Below are positions 28,101 through 37,615 of a stretch of DNA of 64,000 nucleotides, piece after piece. This stretch comes from Bacteroidota bacterium (GTDB taxonomy: Bacteria; Bacteroidota; Bacteroidia; Bacteroidales; Lentimicrobiaceae): positions 155,396 to 219,395 of the forward strand of contig JAEZDY010000001.1 of the NCBI GenBank assembly GCA_023417935.1, given 5' to 3'. The position numbers and the translations under genes are program-made. The notes under the pieces are model-generated. The model was not told the DNA's origin, ran no database searches, and saw only the letters and a program-made list of their open reading frames with translations. Numbering within the stretch: position 1 is the stretch's first letter; every line of letters starts with the position of its first letter.

Positions 28101-28700
28101 GTATGGTGCAAAAGATAACAAGGGAAACAGGAATTGCTCAGGATCAATTCTGAATACTATTACATAGGGCTGATTAAATGCTTTCTCGTTTAAGGGTTTC
28201 ATGACATCAATACGAGCATCCCCATTTTCAGCAAAATAGAGACTCATTGATACGCTTTTTTTGATGGCTACACGCCTCAACAAACTATCAGGTATGCGTG
28301 AAGCATTCAGGGTATCTTTAGAAGTGGAGTATACAACATCACCGTTAAGTGAAGTAATAATTACTTCTGAATAACCATGTTCATTTTTCAAACCGCCCAG
28401 ATAACTAATTATTTGGCTTACATTTTCAGATGTTGGAAGTGAGGTTGCTAAATTGAGATGCGACTGTAATAATGGACTTTGAGCAATGGTAGCCGCATCG
28501 TTGATTTCATCCTTATACCATTCAGAAACCTGCTTGATTTTAAAACGGCTTATTGATTCCAGTTCATGAGCCTTCTCTGCCAGATGATCCGCTTTCTGGT
28601 TTTTGTATAAAAGAAAACCGGCAATAGAAGTTATAATAAGCAAGACGCTGATAACAAAAATTGTCATCGCATTCCATAGCTTATTTTTTTTTATCTTCAT
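25071..28700 (-). CDS. membrane hybrid histidine kinase with four PAS domains and REC
   Basis: 1209 aa. TM helix at about residues 13-31, an extracytoplasmic sensor of about 265 residues, and a second TM (ILILLLSSMAFIAVLIAMSF, about 293-315). Four PAS domains follow (about 330, 465, 590 and 710 onward; e.g. GYSREEFL, GYTRQELIG, GYTKSETIG). Then HisKA with SHEIRTP (His851), HATPase (NLIKNALKFT, DTGVGI, GSGLGLSIA), and a C-terminal receiver with LMDMKMP (Asp1138) and the conserved Lys in YISKPVN. It phosphorylates its own receiver; the next relay partner is not encoded nearby. The extracytoplasmic signal is unknown. Confidence 0.95.
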   Translation of the reverse strand: MKIKKNKLWNAMTIFVISVLLIITSIAGFLLYKNQKADHLAEKAHELESISRFKIKQVSEWYKDEINDAATIAQSPLLQSHLNLATSLPTSENVSQIISYLGGLKNEHGYSEVIITSLNGDVVYSTSKDTLNASRIPDSLLRRVAIKKSVSMSLYFAENGDARIDVMKPLNEKAFNQPYVIVFRIDPEQFLFPLLSFAPYTKTSSKIFLFSRTSDSLGIIISRPHKSENYGKPYRIKDSGKLVTSVHMVTGGVFAGKDQDSTDILAFSEPIPFTPWILFSKIDQSELLSSFNRQAILILLLSSMAFIAVLIAMSFLFSKKQQNVYRELLHSQQEFRTTLYSIGDAVIITDNQGRITLMNKEAELLTGWKESDAAGINIENVFTLYEEGKKHELENPARKILSSNSTSVIEMDGMLISRGSREIPISNSTAPIKDEISQTMGVVLIFRDKTEERKKELALVESEKKYYRMFADSPQPMWIYDLTTLAFLEVNEAAIIHYGYSREEFLSMTIKDIRPKEDIPLLLDDVISTVSSYNNAGIWRHLKKNGELMYVSIKSHEVVYGNGIARHVLANDITDIKKAQNALEESENKFRQLFEGHSAIKIIIDPTTMKIVDANEAAAKFYGYTRQELIGIDLNRINTLGTDNIKGEIDKVIERSKIHFEFVHQKKDGTFCDVEVFSSQITIGGKVYLHSIVHDVTEKMKAKHQVRLLIQSIEQSPVGIVITNPEGFVEFANSRMFEITGYTKSETIGKLSKVLHSNGNDKKIQRRIWSIIRAGEIWKGEIEDRKKDGSEYWSRIAISPILDEEEVIKHYVMVYEDVSEQKKMLSELIKAKTKAEESDQLKTAFLANMSHEIRTPMNGILGFIDLLQEPGLTGDQFDEYIGIVKSSGERLISTITDIIDISKIESGLSTLNESIVDVNQLLIDLYNFFKLEAENKNLQLIIKTLLPENKKSFLLDSSKLESILINLIKNALKFTKSGEIGIGVAFNRSMLEFSVSDTGVGIPHDRLDIIFERFVQAEISIARDYEGSGLGLSIAKAFVEMMHGDINVESTVGKGSTFSFRIPANEMHHQDNQIITAKRKGKIKSTTKILIAEDDAISYIYLRTMLSKFGIEIIHASNGNEAIELCSGHPDISLVLMDMKMPVLDGYQATMKILELRKDLPIVALTAFAFSDDREKALACGCIDYISKPVNKEQLIEIIKKHSGIKSLV

Positions 28701-28726
28701 GTACCGGGGGGAATTTGATTAATGCA

Positions 28727-28734
28727 CAAAGTTA
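28727..28734 (-). promoter_or_regulatory. -7 element TAACTTTG before hybrid kinase
   Basis: Exact TAnnTTTG on the minus strand, 26 bases before the kinase ATG; leader of about 20 bases. No clear -33 element. Confidence 0.45.
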
Positions 28735-28846
28735 TACAAAACATAATGTGTTTGTAATTGTCTTATTTTTTTGATTAATTTTATTTCGGATTTATTATCG
28801 GAGAACCGTTCCACCTGTTTGGATACTTTCTATTCATGTAAGTATT

Positions 28847-29599
28847 ATGAGGTTTTATTTAGTTTTCACAGTGATTGTACTTCAATCATTGGCATTTGGC
28901 CAAAGCCGGATAATTAAGGAAATTAGTTGTCAACCTACTATTGATTCAGCAGTCTTAACAGAACTCTTTTACATAGCCTATGATGAGAACAGGTTAACAG
29001 AGGAAGATTATATCGCTACCACTCCGGTACCAAAGGTCATTATTTCCAGAAAACGTAACATACCTGTAAAATACATTCGCGATGTTGTTTTGGCACTGTC
29101 ATATTTTCCTGAATTGGAGGATAGCAGAATTGTATTCAAGTATAGAAAAATAAGGGGAACAATGAATGCCCGTCCTGATGTGTTCAATTTATTCCGCCAT
29201 CCCTCTGAGCGAAAGTATCTTCTTGTTATCAATAATAATAAGGGAAAATATCTGGGAGTAAATTTAGATAGCCTTTCAGTTAATGCCCGGATTGGGTGGT
29301 TTAGCCATGAAATTGCGCATATTTATACGTATTATCTGATGAATAATTTCCAAACATTACTTTTTTCTGTAAAATATGTAGCTGTGCCCAAATTTGTGAA
29401 GAAAACCGAAAGGTACACTAATTCTGTTGCTATTAACCGTGGACTTGCTTTCGCAATTTATGAAGGAGAAAATTATTTATTAAAGGATACTAAGATATCA
29501 GATTATTACAAGAAGATAACCTTATACAGGTCCTTAAGTCTGGATGAGTACAAATGCCTTTGGTTCCAGACTATATATAAACGTATTAAACCTCGCTAA
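28847..29599 (+). CDS. secreted protein with HExxH motif, putative zinc metallopeptidase
   Basis: 250 aa. Signal peptide ends at AFGQ. In the middle is SHEIAHIYTYYL, an HExxH zinc-binding motif on a predicted helix. A downstream Glu in FAIYEGENY could serve as a third ligand but this is a guess. No named peptidase family recognised. It is divergent from the hybrid histidine kinase (146-bp shared upstream region) and convergent with the activase gene. Confidence 0.65.
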   Translation: MRFYLVFTVIVLQSLAFGQSRIIKEISCQPTIDSAVLTELFYIAYDENRLTEEDYIATTPVPKVIISRKRNIPVKYIRDVVLALSYFPELEDSRIVFKYRKIRGTMNARPDVFNLFRHPSERKYLLVINNNKGKYLGVNLDSLSVNARIGWFSHEIAHIYTYYLMNNFQTLLFSVKYVAVPKFVKKTERYTNSVAINRGLAFAIYEGENYLLKDTKISDYYKKITLYRSLSLDEYKCLWFQTIYKRIKPR

Positions 29600-29634
29600 A
29601 TGATTTAAATCATTTCTGTATACAAGCCTCCATA

Positions 29635-32600
29635 TCATGCCTGGTGTGCTAAAGAGGCGGCTGTTCGCTCAACCTGTACAAGAAATGTTTCCAGCTTTGC
29701 TTCAATAATCTGAGGGTATCCTCTGCCATCACATTCAATAGTAAGGAATGGAATATCAGTATCCTCGTTTAGCCCGGCAGGTATGTTGTAGAGTAGTCCC
29801 AGGTTATCTTTTACTTTCTTCTTCTCTCCTAATTTCATATTAGGAGTACAAATAGCTTCGCCAATTCTTGTTTGCAGGCATCCAAACGGACCAATATTGA
29901 TAATTCCACAAAATTGTTCATACCCTTGTGATAGGGCAGTTCCCAATGTAAGAGCCGGCTCACCGGTTGATTCCAGTGGTAAAACATGCAAACTGTGCTT
30001 TATTACTTCGGTTACTCTTGTTTTATGCGGTTTAAGATATCCTGACATGGAAAGTACCTTCTGAATTTTCTTTTCCATGAATGAGATATACTGTTCTCTT
30101 ATTAAACGGCTGATTACTTCAGTGAATGTGAAGTTTGGCCTATCGACTCCTTTCCTCCATGCATAATCAAGATATTGAACCCATTCTGAAATATATGCAT
30201 CTTTCAGTATAAAGCCTCTCTTGCCGAAATAATGGTTTAGCTTTTGATGCGCAAATTGATTGTGCCTGATAAATATTTCACCTGTGAGTGCAATATATCG
30301 TGATTCAGAAACCGATCTCTTAGCAGGTACATGGTCATGTAGATGTTGGCTAAACGTTTTAAGCGATGCAAACAAATTTTTATAGTCATGGCTAAATGTA
30401 TGCACAAGTTTATTGAACTGCTCATAGAATATTGCCAACCCTTTTTCAGCATCAATGGCATTAGCCAGAATGCCTGATCTTACATCCTCAAGCACATCAT
30501 TTAGTATTATTGCCTCCATTGATCTTTTAAGAAACCCTTTTGTCAAACCCAGGTACCCTTGTTGGCTTATCAGGGTAAACATTGCTACATTGCGGATCTT
30601 TTCACTCTTTACCAGATTGGTAAGAAATACAGGGTATTGAGCCACCCGGCAAGCACTTGTTCCACCTATGTTGAGAAACGCCAGCCTGTCACCATTCAGA
30701 TTCTGTGTTTGGAGATAATTCATGAGTGAACCTGCAAGTAGTATTATGGGCAGACATTCTTTTCCGGAAGTGTATTTATGGCCTGTTTCAAGTATTACTG
30801 GTTCCATTTCTGGCAATGCAACAGCGTTATAGCCAAGACTGTTAAGACTTGCCGCGAACAATGCTGCAGCCATATCACCAATGCACGGAACAACAATCTT
30901 AACCCTCTTGTCATCAAGGTTTAATATCTGTCCATCGGAATCAATAAATACCGACTTTGAATTCATATTGACTATTTCAGCCTGTTTATAAGTGCTGGTA
31001 AGGCTTGAAGCGACGATGTTTTCTTTATTATTATTCATAAAGTTGGATGCCACATCAAGAAAAGCGTCAATCCTGGTATTTATTCCTGCATCAGCGGTAT
31101 GTTGATCGAGTTCAAGCGTTAGAGATGGTTTATCACCCATGATAGTCCTGAATATTGGAACCAGGAAGGAGTCAGGCCCGCAGGAATAATTACTTATATA
31201 TACAGGGAAGAGCTTTGGATTTTTCTTTATGGTTTGTGCTGCCCGCAGTATTCGTTTACCTGCTTCCCACGACTGATAGCTAGCAATTTCTTCATCCTTG
31301 CTATCGAGTACATCATAAGGAACAACCTTATATCCTAACGAAGCAAATTTGTGGGGTATGCCTTTATTAGCATAATGGGAGAAGGCATTATAATCTCTGC
31401 CCACAATTACAATAACGGGATTAGTGGATTCAGCAATATCCTGGAGTGCTTCTTCTCCAATGGCAAGAATATCATGATCAACTTTATTCTGTATTTCAAC
31501 TGCTCTTCTAAATGCCTTTAGTATTTCAGTATTGTTTGATATACCAATTGCTTTAGCAATATCTATAAAGGCCTTTATTTGTGAAATATAACCTTTTGCG
31601 AAATTCAAGTATGGATGGATTATTCTGCTTTCAGGATAATTTAAGGCCTGAGAAAGGTAATTTATTTCCTTGCTAATGAATACACAGGTGGCTGATGAAT
31701 CTTTTGGGTCATCCTCACAACCGGGAACCAGCATTTCATATATTTCAGGCATGAAAATGTAGTCGGGGTTTTTATTAACCAGATCAGAGAAAAGTCCATG
31801 TGCTAATTCAGCAGGATAACAAAAAGATGAATGTTGTTTGTCAAACCCAGCCGGGTCTACTGTATCTGATAATATAACCCTAAAGCCAAGGGTAGTAAAG
31901 AATGTATGATAAAGTGGAAAAAGCCGGTTAACTGTGAATGTTTGGTTTAAACCAATAGTTTTACACCCAACAGGCATATCATCAACCGCCTTTTGAAAAA
32001 CTCTTTCCATTCTGATATTTACGTGGTCATTTTTTTGCCAGTTTTTTTCTGTTGAATTAAGTGCATCATAGTATTTGTTGCAAGCCCCACCAAAGGCAAT
32101 TGACTTACCGTCTACTTTAAATGTGTTGATCTCGCATTTCCTGTCGCAGCCATTTAACCTGTCCTTGCAGATAAATGATTTGCCAACACTAAAGTCTCTG
32201 TTTATAAGGTCTTGAAGCACGAACGTTTGAATGTCGATCTTCTTACTTTCAATATCATCTTTAACTTTCAAGGCAGTTCCATAAGCTCCCATAAGTCCGG
32301 GATTTGGGGGTACTACAATTGATTTGCCTGTTAGAGCAGCCATTGCCACAGGGATTGCTTTGTTGTAACAAACTCCGCCCTGCATTATAATTTTCTTGCC
32401 TATCTGTCTTTTACCTACTACACGATTAATGTAATTCAGGCAGATTGAATACACCAAACCACCTAAAATATCATCATGCGTATTGTTTTCCTGAAGAGCT
32501 GATTTAATATCAGAACCAATCAAAGCAGCACATTGATCTCTAAAGTTCAGAGGTTTCTCTGATCTGAAAGCTGCCGACTCAACATCGTATAAACTCACTT

Positions 32601-33999
32601 TTAAAGATTCCCAGGCAGCTTCTTCAATAAACGATCCTGTACCTGCAGAGCAAGCTTCATTCATTGCATAATCAGCCGGTACGCCATTATTTATAAAGGT
32701 ATATTTTGCATCCTGTCCTCCAATTTCAAATATGGTATCAACTTCAGGATCAAAGAAAACTGCAGCGCGCGCATGGGCTGATATTTCATTTATAACTGAT
32801 CTTGTGCCGGTGTGAAGTGCTGTAATATGTCGGCCTGATCCGGTAACACCTAGTCCGGTTATTCTAATTGGATATGTTACTTGTTTGGCTAATGATTCAT
32901 ACACAAGCTTTGAAGCATAAATAGGATTTCCGTGAGTATAAAGATATTCAGAAGCTATTATCCTGTTGTCATCAACGCTCATCAAAACGCCTTTGGTAGT
33001 GGTTGACCCTATGTCAAGTCCCAAAATACACTCATTAGCCAGGCCGGAAGACTCTTTTTCTTCATGAAAGGTAACTTTATCTCTGTACCTGGATAGTGAA
33101 CTATGGAATGTTGACAGATCCTTCATTTCAATAAAATGATCCTTATACGGGTCATATTCTGAAACATGATGATAGAGTCCATAAACTGCTGCGCCTAATG
33201 CTTCGAAATATGCAGCTTCTTGCGGAATATATATATCGGGGAATTTTGCCTTTAGAAAATGTATTACTGTTGAATTTTGGGTAACCCCTCCAACAAGCAT
33301 GTGCCTGCCTTTATGAGCTTTCTTCAGAAGATCTTCTGCTTTTTCAGCAATCATTAACGAAAGACCAGCAGAAACCTCTTCTTTCGGAATGCCTTTATTC
33401 AAAGCATGGGTACAGTCGGATTTGCAAAAAACCGAACATCTCCCTGATACTTTAAATGGAGTTGCATCTGTTGAAATTTTTATTGATTCTTCAATATCAA
33501 GGTTCATTCTTCCAATTTGCTGCATGAAGAACTCACCTGTGCCTGACGCACATTGGTTTTTAGAGATAAGCTTTTTAATTCTCCCTTCACCATTCAATTC
33601 GTAAACAACAAAGTTTTCAGCCCCCAGGCTTGCTAAAGAAGCAAAAGCATTATCGGCACCAACATACAATTCCAATGCAGATTCAGTAGCTTCTGATTCA
33701 GAAATACATGTAAGATTTAGGCGTTTTCTAAAATTTCTGCCTGTTACAACAGCAGGTATGGGATTTTTATAAGTTTGAAGTGTTTCTTTCAATGTTAGTT
33801 TCGGAATGCCATTGCTTACATGCCGTGTGACACTTTTAATTGTTAAAGTGCCCATTTTATCTACTGATGCCAGAACAGAGGAGATAGTTGAGGCGCCAAC
33901 ACATATACCCAATGATTCGTGATTGACTAAACTCTCTATGTTCCTGAGGTGTAAATGAGAGGAGAAATTTACTGCAGGCTCTTCTGGTTGAAGGTTCAT
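29635..33999 (-). CDS. giant 2-hydroxyacyl-CoA dehydratase activase (BadF/BcrA family), DUF2229 fusion
   Basis: 1454 aa, cytoplasmic. Two ASKHA ATPase domains: residues about 30-270, and about 325-590 starting GLDIGSTTTKGVLMS. Each has cluster-ligand cysteines (QCASGTGEFF and FCKSDC; NEACSAGTGSFIEEA and RDQCAAL). The family uses a [4Fe-4S] cluster and ATP to drive low-potential electron transfer into 2-hydroxyacyl-CoA dehydratases. The C-terminal 850 residues carry the DUF2229/CoA-activase-associated region with CDRKCEINTF and motifs such as SFCYPAELAHG, TSGKECLPI and GPFGCLQTRIGE, like the dehydratase D component. No separate dehydratase subunit is nearby, so the true substrate is unknown. 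Confidence 0.9.
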   Translation of the reverse strand: MNLQPEEPAVNFSSHLHLRNIESLVNHESLGICVGASTISSVLASVDKMGTLTIKSVTRHVSNGIPKLTLKETLQTYKNPIPAVVTGRNFRKRLNLTCISESEATESALELYVGADNAFASLASLGAENFVVYELNGEGRIKKLISKNQCASGTGEFFMQQIGRMNLDIEESIKISTDATPFKVSGRCSVFCKSDCTHALNKGIPKEEVSAGLSLMIAEKAEDLLKKAHKGRHMLVGGVTQNSTVIHFLKAKFPDIYIPQEAAYFEALGAAVYGLYHHVSEYDPYKDHFIEMKDLSTFHSSLSRYRDKVTFHEEKESSGLANECILGLDIGSTTTKGVLMSVDDNRIIASEYLYTHGNPIYASKLVYESLAKQVTYPIRITGLGVTGSGRHITALHTGTRSVINEISAHARAAVFFDPEVDTIFEIGGQDAKYTFINNGVPADYAMNEACSAGTGSFIEEAAWESLKVSLYDVESAAFRSEKPLNFRDQCAALIGSDIKSALQENNTHDDILGGLVYSICLNYINRVVGKRQIGKKIIMQGGVCYNKAIPVAMAALTGKSIVVPPNPGLMGAYGTALKVKDDIESKKIDIQTFVLQDLINRDFSVGKSFICKDRLNGCDRKCEINTFKVDGKSIAFGGACNKYYDALNSTEKNWQKNDHVNIRMERVFQKAVDDMPVGCKTIGLNQTFTVNRLFPLYHTFFTTLGFRVILSDTVDPAGFDKQHSSFCYPAELAHGLFSDLVNKNPDYIFMPEIYEMLVPGCEDDPKDSSATCVFISKEINYLSQALNYPESRIIHPYLNFAKGYISQIKAFIDIAKAIGISNNTEILKAFRRAVEIQNKVDHDILAIGEEALQDIAESTNPVIVIVGRDYNAFSHYANKGIPHKFASLGYKVVPYDVLDSKDEEIASYQSWEAGKRILRAAQTIKKNPKLFPVYISNYSCGPDSFLVPIFRTIMGDKPSLTLELDQHTADAGINTRIDAFLDVASNFMNNNKENIVASSLTSTYKQAEIVNMNSKSVFIDSDGQILNLDDKRVKIVVPCIGDMAAALFAASLNSLGYNAVALPEMEPVILETGHKYTSGKECLPIILLAGSLMNYLQTQNLNGDRLAFLNIGGTSACRVAQYPVFLTNLVKSEKIRNVAMFTLISQQGYLGLTKGFLKRSMEAIILNDVLEDVRSGILANAIDAEKGLAIFYEQFNKLVHTFSHDYKNLFASLKTFSQHLHDHVPAKRSVSESRYIALTGEIFIRHNQFAHQKLNHYFGKRGFILKDAYISEWVQYLDYAWRKGVDRPNFTFTEVISRLIREQYISFMEKKIQKVLSMSGYLKPHKTRVTEVIKHSLHVLPLESTGEPALTLGTALSQGYEQFCGIINIGPFGCLQTRIGEAICTPNMKLGEKKKVKDNLGLLYNIPAGLNEDTDIPFLTIECDGRGYPQIIEAKLETFLVQVERTAASLAHQA

Positions 34000-34063
34000 A
34001 CTAATTAACTTTATTGTTAAAGTAATTGTAAACTAAGAAGCCGGGGGTAATAGTTATTATACA

Positions 34064-34071
34064 CAAATATA
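34064..34071 (-). promoter_or_regulatory. -7 element TATATTTG before activase gene
   Basis: Exact TAnnTTTG on the minus strand, 64 bases before the activase ATG and just past the terminator of the upstream lipoprotein gene. Confidence 0.5.
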
Positions 34072-34098
34072 GTGTAATTAAATAGTAAAAGAAATAAA

Positions 34099-34131
34099 AA
34101 ATGGGATTCCATTTTAAGTGGAATCCCATTT
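34099..34131 (-). terminator. terminator after DUF4382 lipoprotein gene
   Basis: Perfect 13-bp arms (AAATGGGATTCCA and complement) with a 7-base loop. On the minus strand it is followed by TTTTTATTTC. It lies 23 bases past the lipoprotein stop. Confidence 0.9.
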
Positions 34132-34153
34132 GGTGAAGTTCAACGAGTTTATA

Positions 34154-34966
34154 TTATGGTAGTATAAGAGTAATAGGGTTTAGTTGAGTGGTTTCACCAT
34201 TCACCACCTGTACATCAATTATTGTTTGTGTTGCAAAAGGCAACGTATCTAATTCTGAAGTGAAGTCAACGTTGTAAGTTCCGGCAGTGAGTCCACTAAC
34301 CTTATAGTAACCGAGTGAATCGGGGATTGCTGAAAGAGTATCTTCAGAATTATATACTGTTACCAATGGCCATGCGTCTTCAGGGAAAACATAACCTTCA
34401 ATTGCTCCGCTTGATGCCTCTGCATAAAGTCTGATAACTGGCTTTAGCATGTAACGTCCGTTACCTGTTTGGTGTATTGAGCGAGCGGCATCAAAGTCTA
34501 ACCAGAAAAAGTAAGTTTGTCCACCAACAAGTTCTTCGTGAACATTAAATTTTAGACCTGATGTTGAACCTGATGGAACAGTAAGAGGGAATGACTCACC
34601 TTCTACGATCACTGAGTTTTCACTGCCTAATATTAAGCGAACCTGTGATAATAAACCTTCGGGCATTTCACCTACTCCAAGAAGAGTATCTAAACCATTG
34701 CTAAATTCAAGTAAGTCATATACTCCTGGATTTTCCATTGGAATTGTAATCCATCCTTCTGTTTCGTTGTGCAATTGCACTTCCTGAATATCAATGAGTA
34801 CGGCATCTAATTCTGCAGGTGCATCAGTTAGCATCAGGTGAACTACCGCTTTTTCTTTGTTGTTATTCCCATTATCAATTTCGTCATTATTCTTGTCACA
34901 TGAAGCAAGAACAAATACTGTTAGGATTGCTAGCGTGGCCATAACCACTGAATTCATCTTTTTCAT
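34154..34966 (-). CDS. DUF4382 lipoprotein
   Basis: 270 aa. Lipobox VLASC (Cys about residue 23). An Asn-rich linker precedes the DUF4382 domain (VHLMLTDAPAELDAVLIDIQEVQLH, MLKPVIRLY, about residues 41-185). A C-terminal carboxypeptidase-regulatory-like beta domain follows (GAIEGYVFPEDAWPLVTVYN, YKVSGLTAGTYNVDF). It is likely displayed on the envelope; the ligand is unknown. Flanked by its own terminator. Confidence 0.88.
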   Translation of the reverse strand: MKKMNSVVMATLAILTVFVLASCDKNNDEIDNGNNNKEKAVVHLMLTDAPAELDAVLIDIQEVQLHNETEGWITIPMENPGVYDLLEFSNGLDTLLGVGEMPEGLLSQVRLILGSENSVIVEGESFPLTVPSGSTSGLKFNVHEELVGGQTYFFWLDFDAARSIHQTGNGRYMLKPVIRLYAEASSGAIEGYVFPEDAWPLVTVYNSEDTLSAIPDSLGYYKVSGLTAGTYNVDFTSELDTLPFATQTIIDVQVVNGETTQLNPITLILP

Positions 34967-35165
34967 AGTAGTGTATTATTGTTTTTGTATACAGGTTGCA
35001 AAATTCATTCCATTCAACCGAATATGATTATAAGAAGAGTTCAAATAAGGTAAAAAGGAACTGAGTGTCAGTGTAATGGAAGTCGTTAAATGCTATTTGG
35101 AGGTAATCTGGTAAAATGAGGAGTTCCAAAAATTATGCGTTCAAACTGTGGCAAAAAATCCTCAG

Positions 35166-36545
35166 TTACACAATATCTGACTTATGTGTGTCTAAACTCT
35201 CTTCAGTAGTGGAGGAAGCGAAAACGTTTTTAAGTTTCCATCTGCCGGTGCGGTAATAGAGGAATGAAAGTGACATGCCCATGAACCAGGCAATTGGTAT
35301 AGCCCACCATATTCCTTGTACTCCAATGAATTTAGAGAGGAAGGCCGCAAGAGGAATCCTTATTATCCATAGTGAAAAGAGTGTAATAAACATTGGAATA
35401 AGTGTATCACCCGCACCTCGCATTACGCCTCCTATAACAAACATGCTTGAGAACATGATGTAAAATCCGCTCACAATAAGCAGATACTCTGCACCTATTT
35501 TTATAACGTTAGGGTCACTAACAAACAAAGCCATTAACTGATGCCTGAAGATGATAATAAGAGCTGATGTAATTATAGCTGTAACACCTGACATTTTCAA
35601 GGTATCGAGCAATCCCTGCTTCACCCGGTTCATTTTTTTTGCTCCAATATTCTGACCTACGTATGTTGACAGCGCAGTGCCAAAATTCATTGCCGGTAGT
35701 GCTGCCATTCCGTCAATTCTACCTGCCACACTATAAGCTGCAATAACATTGGTACCGTAATCATTCACAATACGCAGCAATGCAATCATACCAATGGAAA
35801 CAAATGTTTGCTGAAACCCTGTTGGTAGTCCAATTTTAACACTCGAGCTAAAGATCTTTTTATCCCAGATCATCCTGCGCCATGAAAGATTCATGATAGG
35901 ATGTGTCCTGTTAAGGTATATGACTAAGGTCAGGAAAGCTCCAGTCTGGCTTATTACAGTGGCAATCGCAGCTCCACTGATTCCCCATTTGAATACAACA
36001 ATAAACAGTATGTCGAGGAAGATATTAATTATAGTAGAAAGGATAAGAAAATACAGTGGGGTTTTGCTGTCGCCTAGCCCTCTCAATATTGCGCTCGATC
36101 CGTTAAATCCGAAAAAGAAGACTGATCCTGAAAGGTATATACTCATGTAGAGTGTAGCCATTGGAATAAGTTCTTCGGGTAATTTAATCAGCCTGAAGAT
36201 AGGGGCGCTGAAGGTAATACCTAAAATTGTTACAAGGATAGAGGCAAAGAACAGGAAAATGTAAAGTGTGTCAATTGTTCTGCGCACTTTATCAAGATCC
36301 TTAGCTCCAAAAAACTGGGAAATTAGTATTGTGCTGCCTGATGCAATACCTATAATAAATGAAATCAACAGGAATATCAACGGGAAACTGGCGCCAACTG
36401 CAGCAAGTGCTTCTTTGCCTAAAAACTTACCTACTATTATACTGTCAGTAACATTATATACCTGCTGGAAAACATTCCCTATGAGCATAGGGGTGGCAAA
36501 TCGTAAAATAAGCTTGCCGGGTTTACCTTCAGTAAGATCTTGCAT
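35166..36545 (-). CDS. MATE family multidrug/Na+ efflux transporter
   Basis: 459 aa with 12 hydrophobic segments in two homologous halves. The family openings are conserved: GKPGKLILRFATPMLIGNVF near the N-terminus, GVMRGAGDTLIPMF in the second half, and IRIPLAAFL. It expels cationic drugs or metabolites in exchange for Na+ or H+. It is last in an apparent operon after the FNR-like gene and rlmN (9 bp gap). Confidence 0.93.
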   Translation of the reverse strand: MQDLTEGKPGKLILRFATPMLIGNVFQQVYNVTDSIIVGKFLGKEALAAVGASFPLIFLLISFIIGIASGSTILISQFFGAKDLDKVRRTIDTLYIFLFFASILVTILGITFSAPIFRLIKLPEELIPMATLYMSIYLSGSVFFFGFNGSSAILRGLGDSKTPLYFLILSTIINIFLDILFIVVFKWGISGAAIATVISQTGAFLTLVIYLNRTHPIMNLSWRRMIWDKKIFSSSVKIGLPTGFQQTFVSIGMIALLRIVNDYGTNVIAAYSVAGRIDGMAALPAMNFGTALSTYVGQNIGAKKMNRVKQGLLDTLKMSGVTAIITSALIIIFRHQLMALFVSDPNVIKIGAEYLLIVSGFYIMFSSMFVIGGVMRGAGDTLIPMFITLFSLWIIRIPLAAFLSKFIGVQGIWWAIPIAWFMGMSLSFLYYRTGRWKLKNVFASSTTEESLDTHKSDIV

Positions 36546-36554
36546 TATAACGTT

Positions 36555-37610
36555 TTACTGATCACTGACATTTTCCCTCTTTTTCTTCACAAGCTCTTTG
36601 GTTGATAATAAACCACATGCTGCTTCAATATCCTGTCCTCTTGATGCCCTGATTGTAGTTACTATGCCCTTGGCATTCAGCGCTTGCTGAAAATCAAGAA
36701 TAGTTGCCTCATCACTGCTTTCAAGCGGAGTACCGGGAATTGAATGAAACCTGATCAAATTGATCCTGCAATTAACCTTATTGAGCAACCTTGCCAATTC
36801 ATTTACATGCCGGCGGGTATCGTTCAATCCTTTAAACATGATATATTCTATTGAAACCCGTCTGTATTTGCCCAGATCATATTGCTGAATAGTTTCAACA
36901 ACATCCTTTATGGGGTAAACATTCTGAACCGGCATTAAATTCTTACGTTCATCCTCAAACGGTGTATGTAAACTAACTGCAAGGTTGCATTTACTGTTTT
37001 CAAGAAACACCTTCATTGCCGGTATGATGCCAATAGTGCTCACAGTTACTTTCCTTACACTGATGGCAAAACCATATTCGGCAGTAAGAATACTGGTGCT
37101 TTTCATTACAGCCTCGAGATTATCAAAGGGTTCACCCATACCCATGTATACAATGTTGGTGATCTTTGCCCTTTCGGGGATACTCCTCAACTGATTAAGT
37201 ATTTCACCTGCTGATAACTGGCCCTGAAAGCCCTGTTTCCCTGTCATGCAAAACAGGCAGCCCATTTTACAGCCTACCTGTGATGAAACACACAGTGTAT
37301 GACGTGTGCCATCAGGTATATAAGCTGCTTCAATGAATTTACCATTCCCTGCATTGAAAAGGTATTTTTTAGTTCCATCGGTTGATACACTCTCTGATAT
37401 GGGTGCTTTTATACCTAGGTCAAATCGTTCACTTAAAGCTGTTCTTGCTTTTTTTGAAACATTCGTCATCTGGTCAAAAGAATCAATGGCAGTTTTATAC
37501 AGCCAATAAGCCAGTTGTCCCCCGGTATAGGAAGGTAGTCCCATCTCAGTAGTAAGCTGAGTGAGCTCTTCACGGGTTTTGCCCAGCAATGATTCTTTAA
37601 CAGTTAACAT
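36555..37610 (-). CDS. rlmN: 23S rRNA (adenine2503-C2)-methyltransferase RlmN
   Basis: 351 aa. Radical-SAM motif CKMGCLFC (Cys114, 118, 121), the upstream QVGC setting, MGMGEPFDN, and the C-terminal RASRGQDIEAACGLL with the second catalytic Cys. The product methylates A2503 of 23S rRNA, and in E. coli also A37 of some tRNAs. The start lies 5 bp after the stop of the FNR-like gene. Confidence 0.97.
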   Translation of the reverse strand: MLTVKESLLGKTREELTQLTTEMGLPSYTGGQLAYWLYKTAIDSFDQMTNVSKKARTALSERFDLGIKAPISESVSTDGTKKYLFNAGNGKFIEAAYIPDGTRHTLCVSSQVGCKMGCLFCMTGKQGFQGQLSAGEILNQLRSIPERAKITNIVYMGMGEPFDNLEAVMKSTSILTAEYGFAISVRKVTVSTIGIIPAMKVFLENSKCNLAVSLHTPFEDERKNLMPVQNVYPIKDVVETIQQYDLGKYRRVSIEYIMFKGLNDTRRHVNELARLLNKVNCRINLIRFHSIPGTPLESSDEATILDFQQALNAKGIVTTIRASRGQDIEAACGLLSTKELVKKKRENVSDQ

Positions 37611-37615
37611 AAGGT

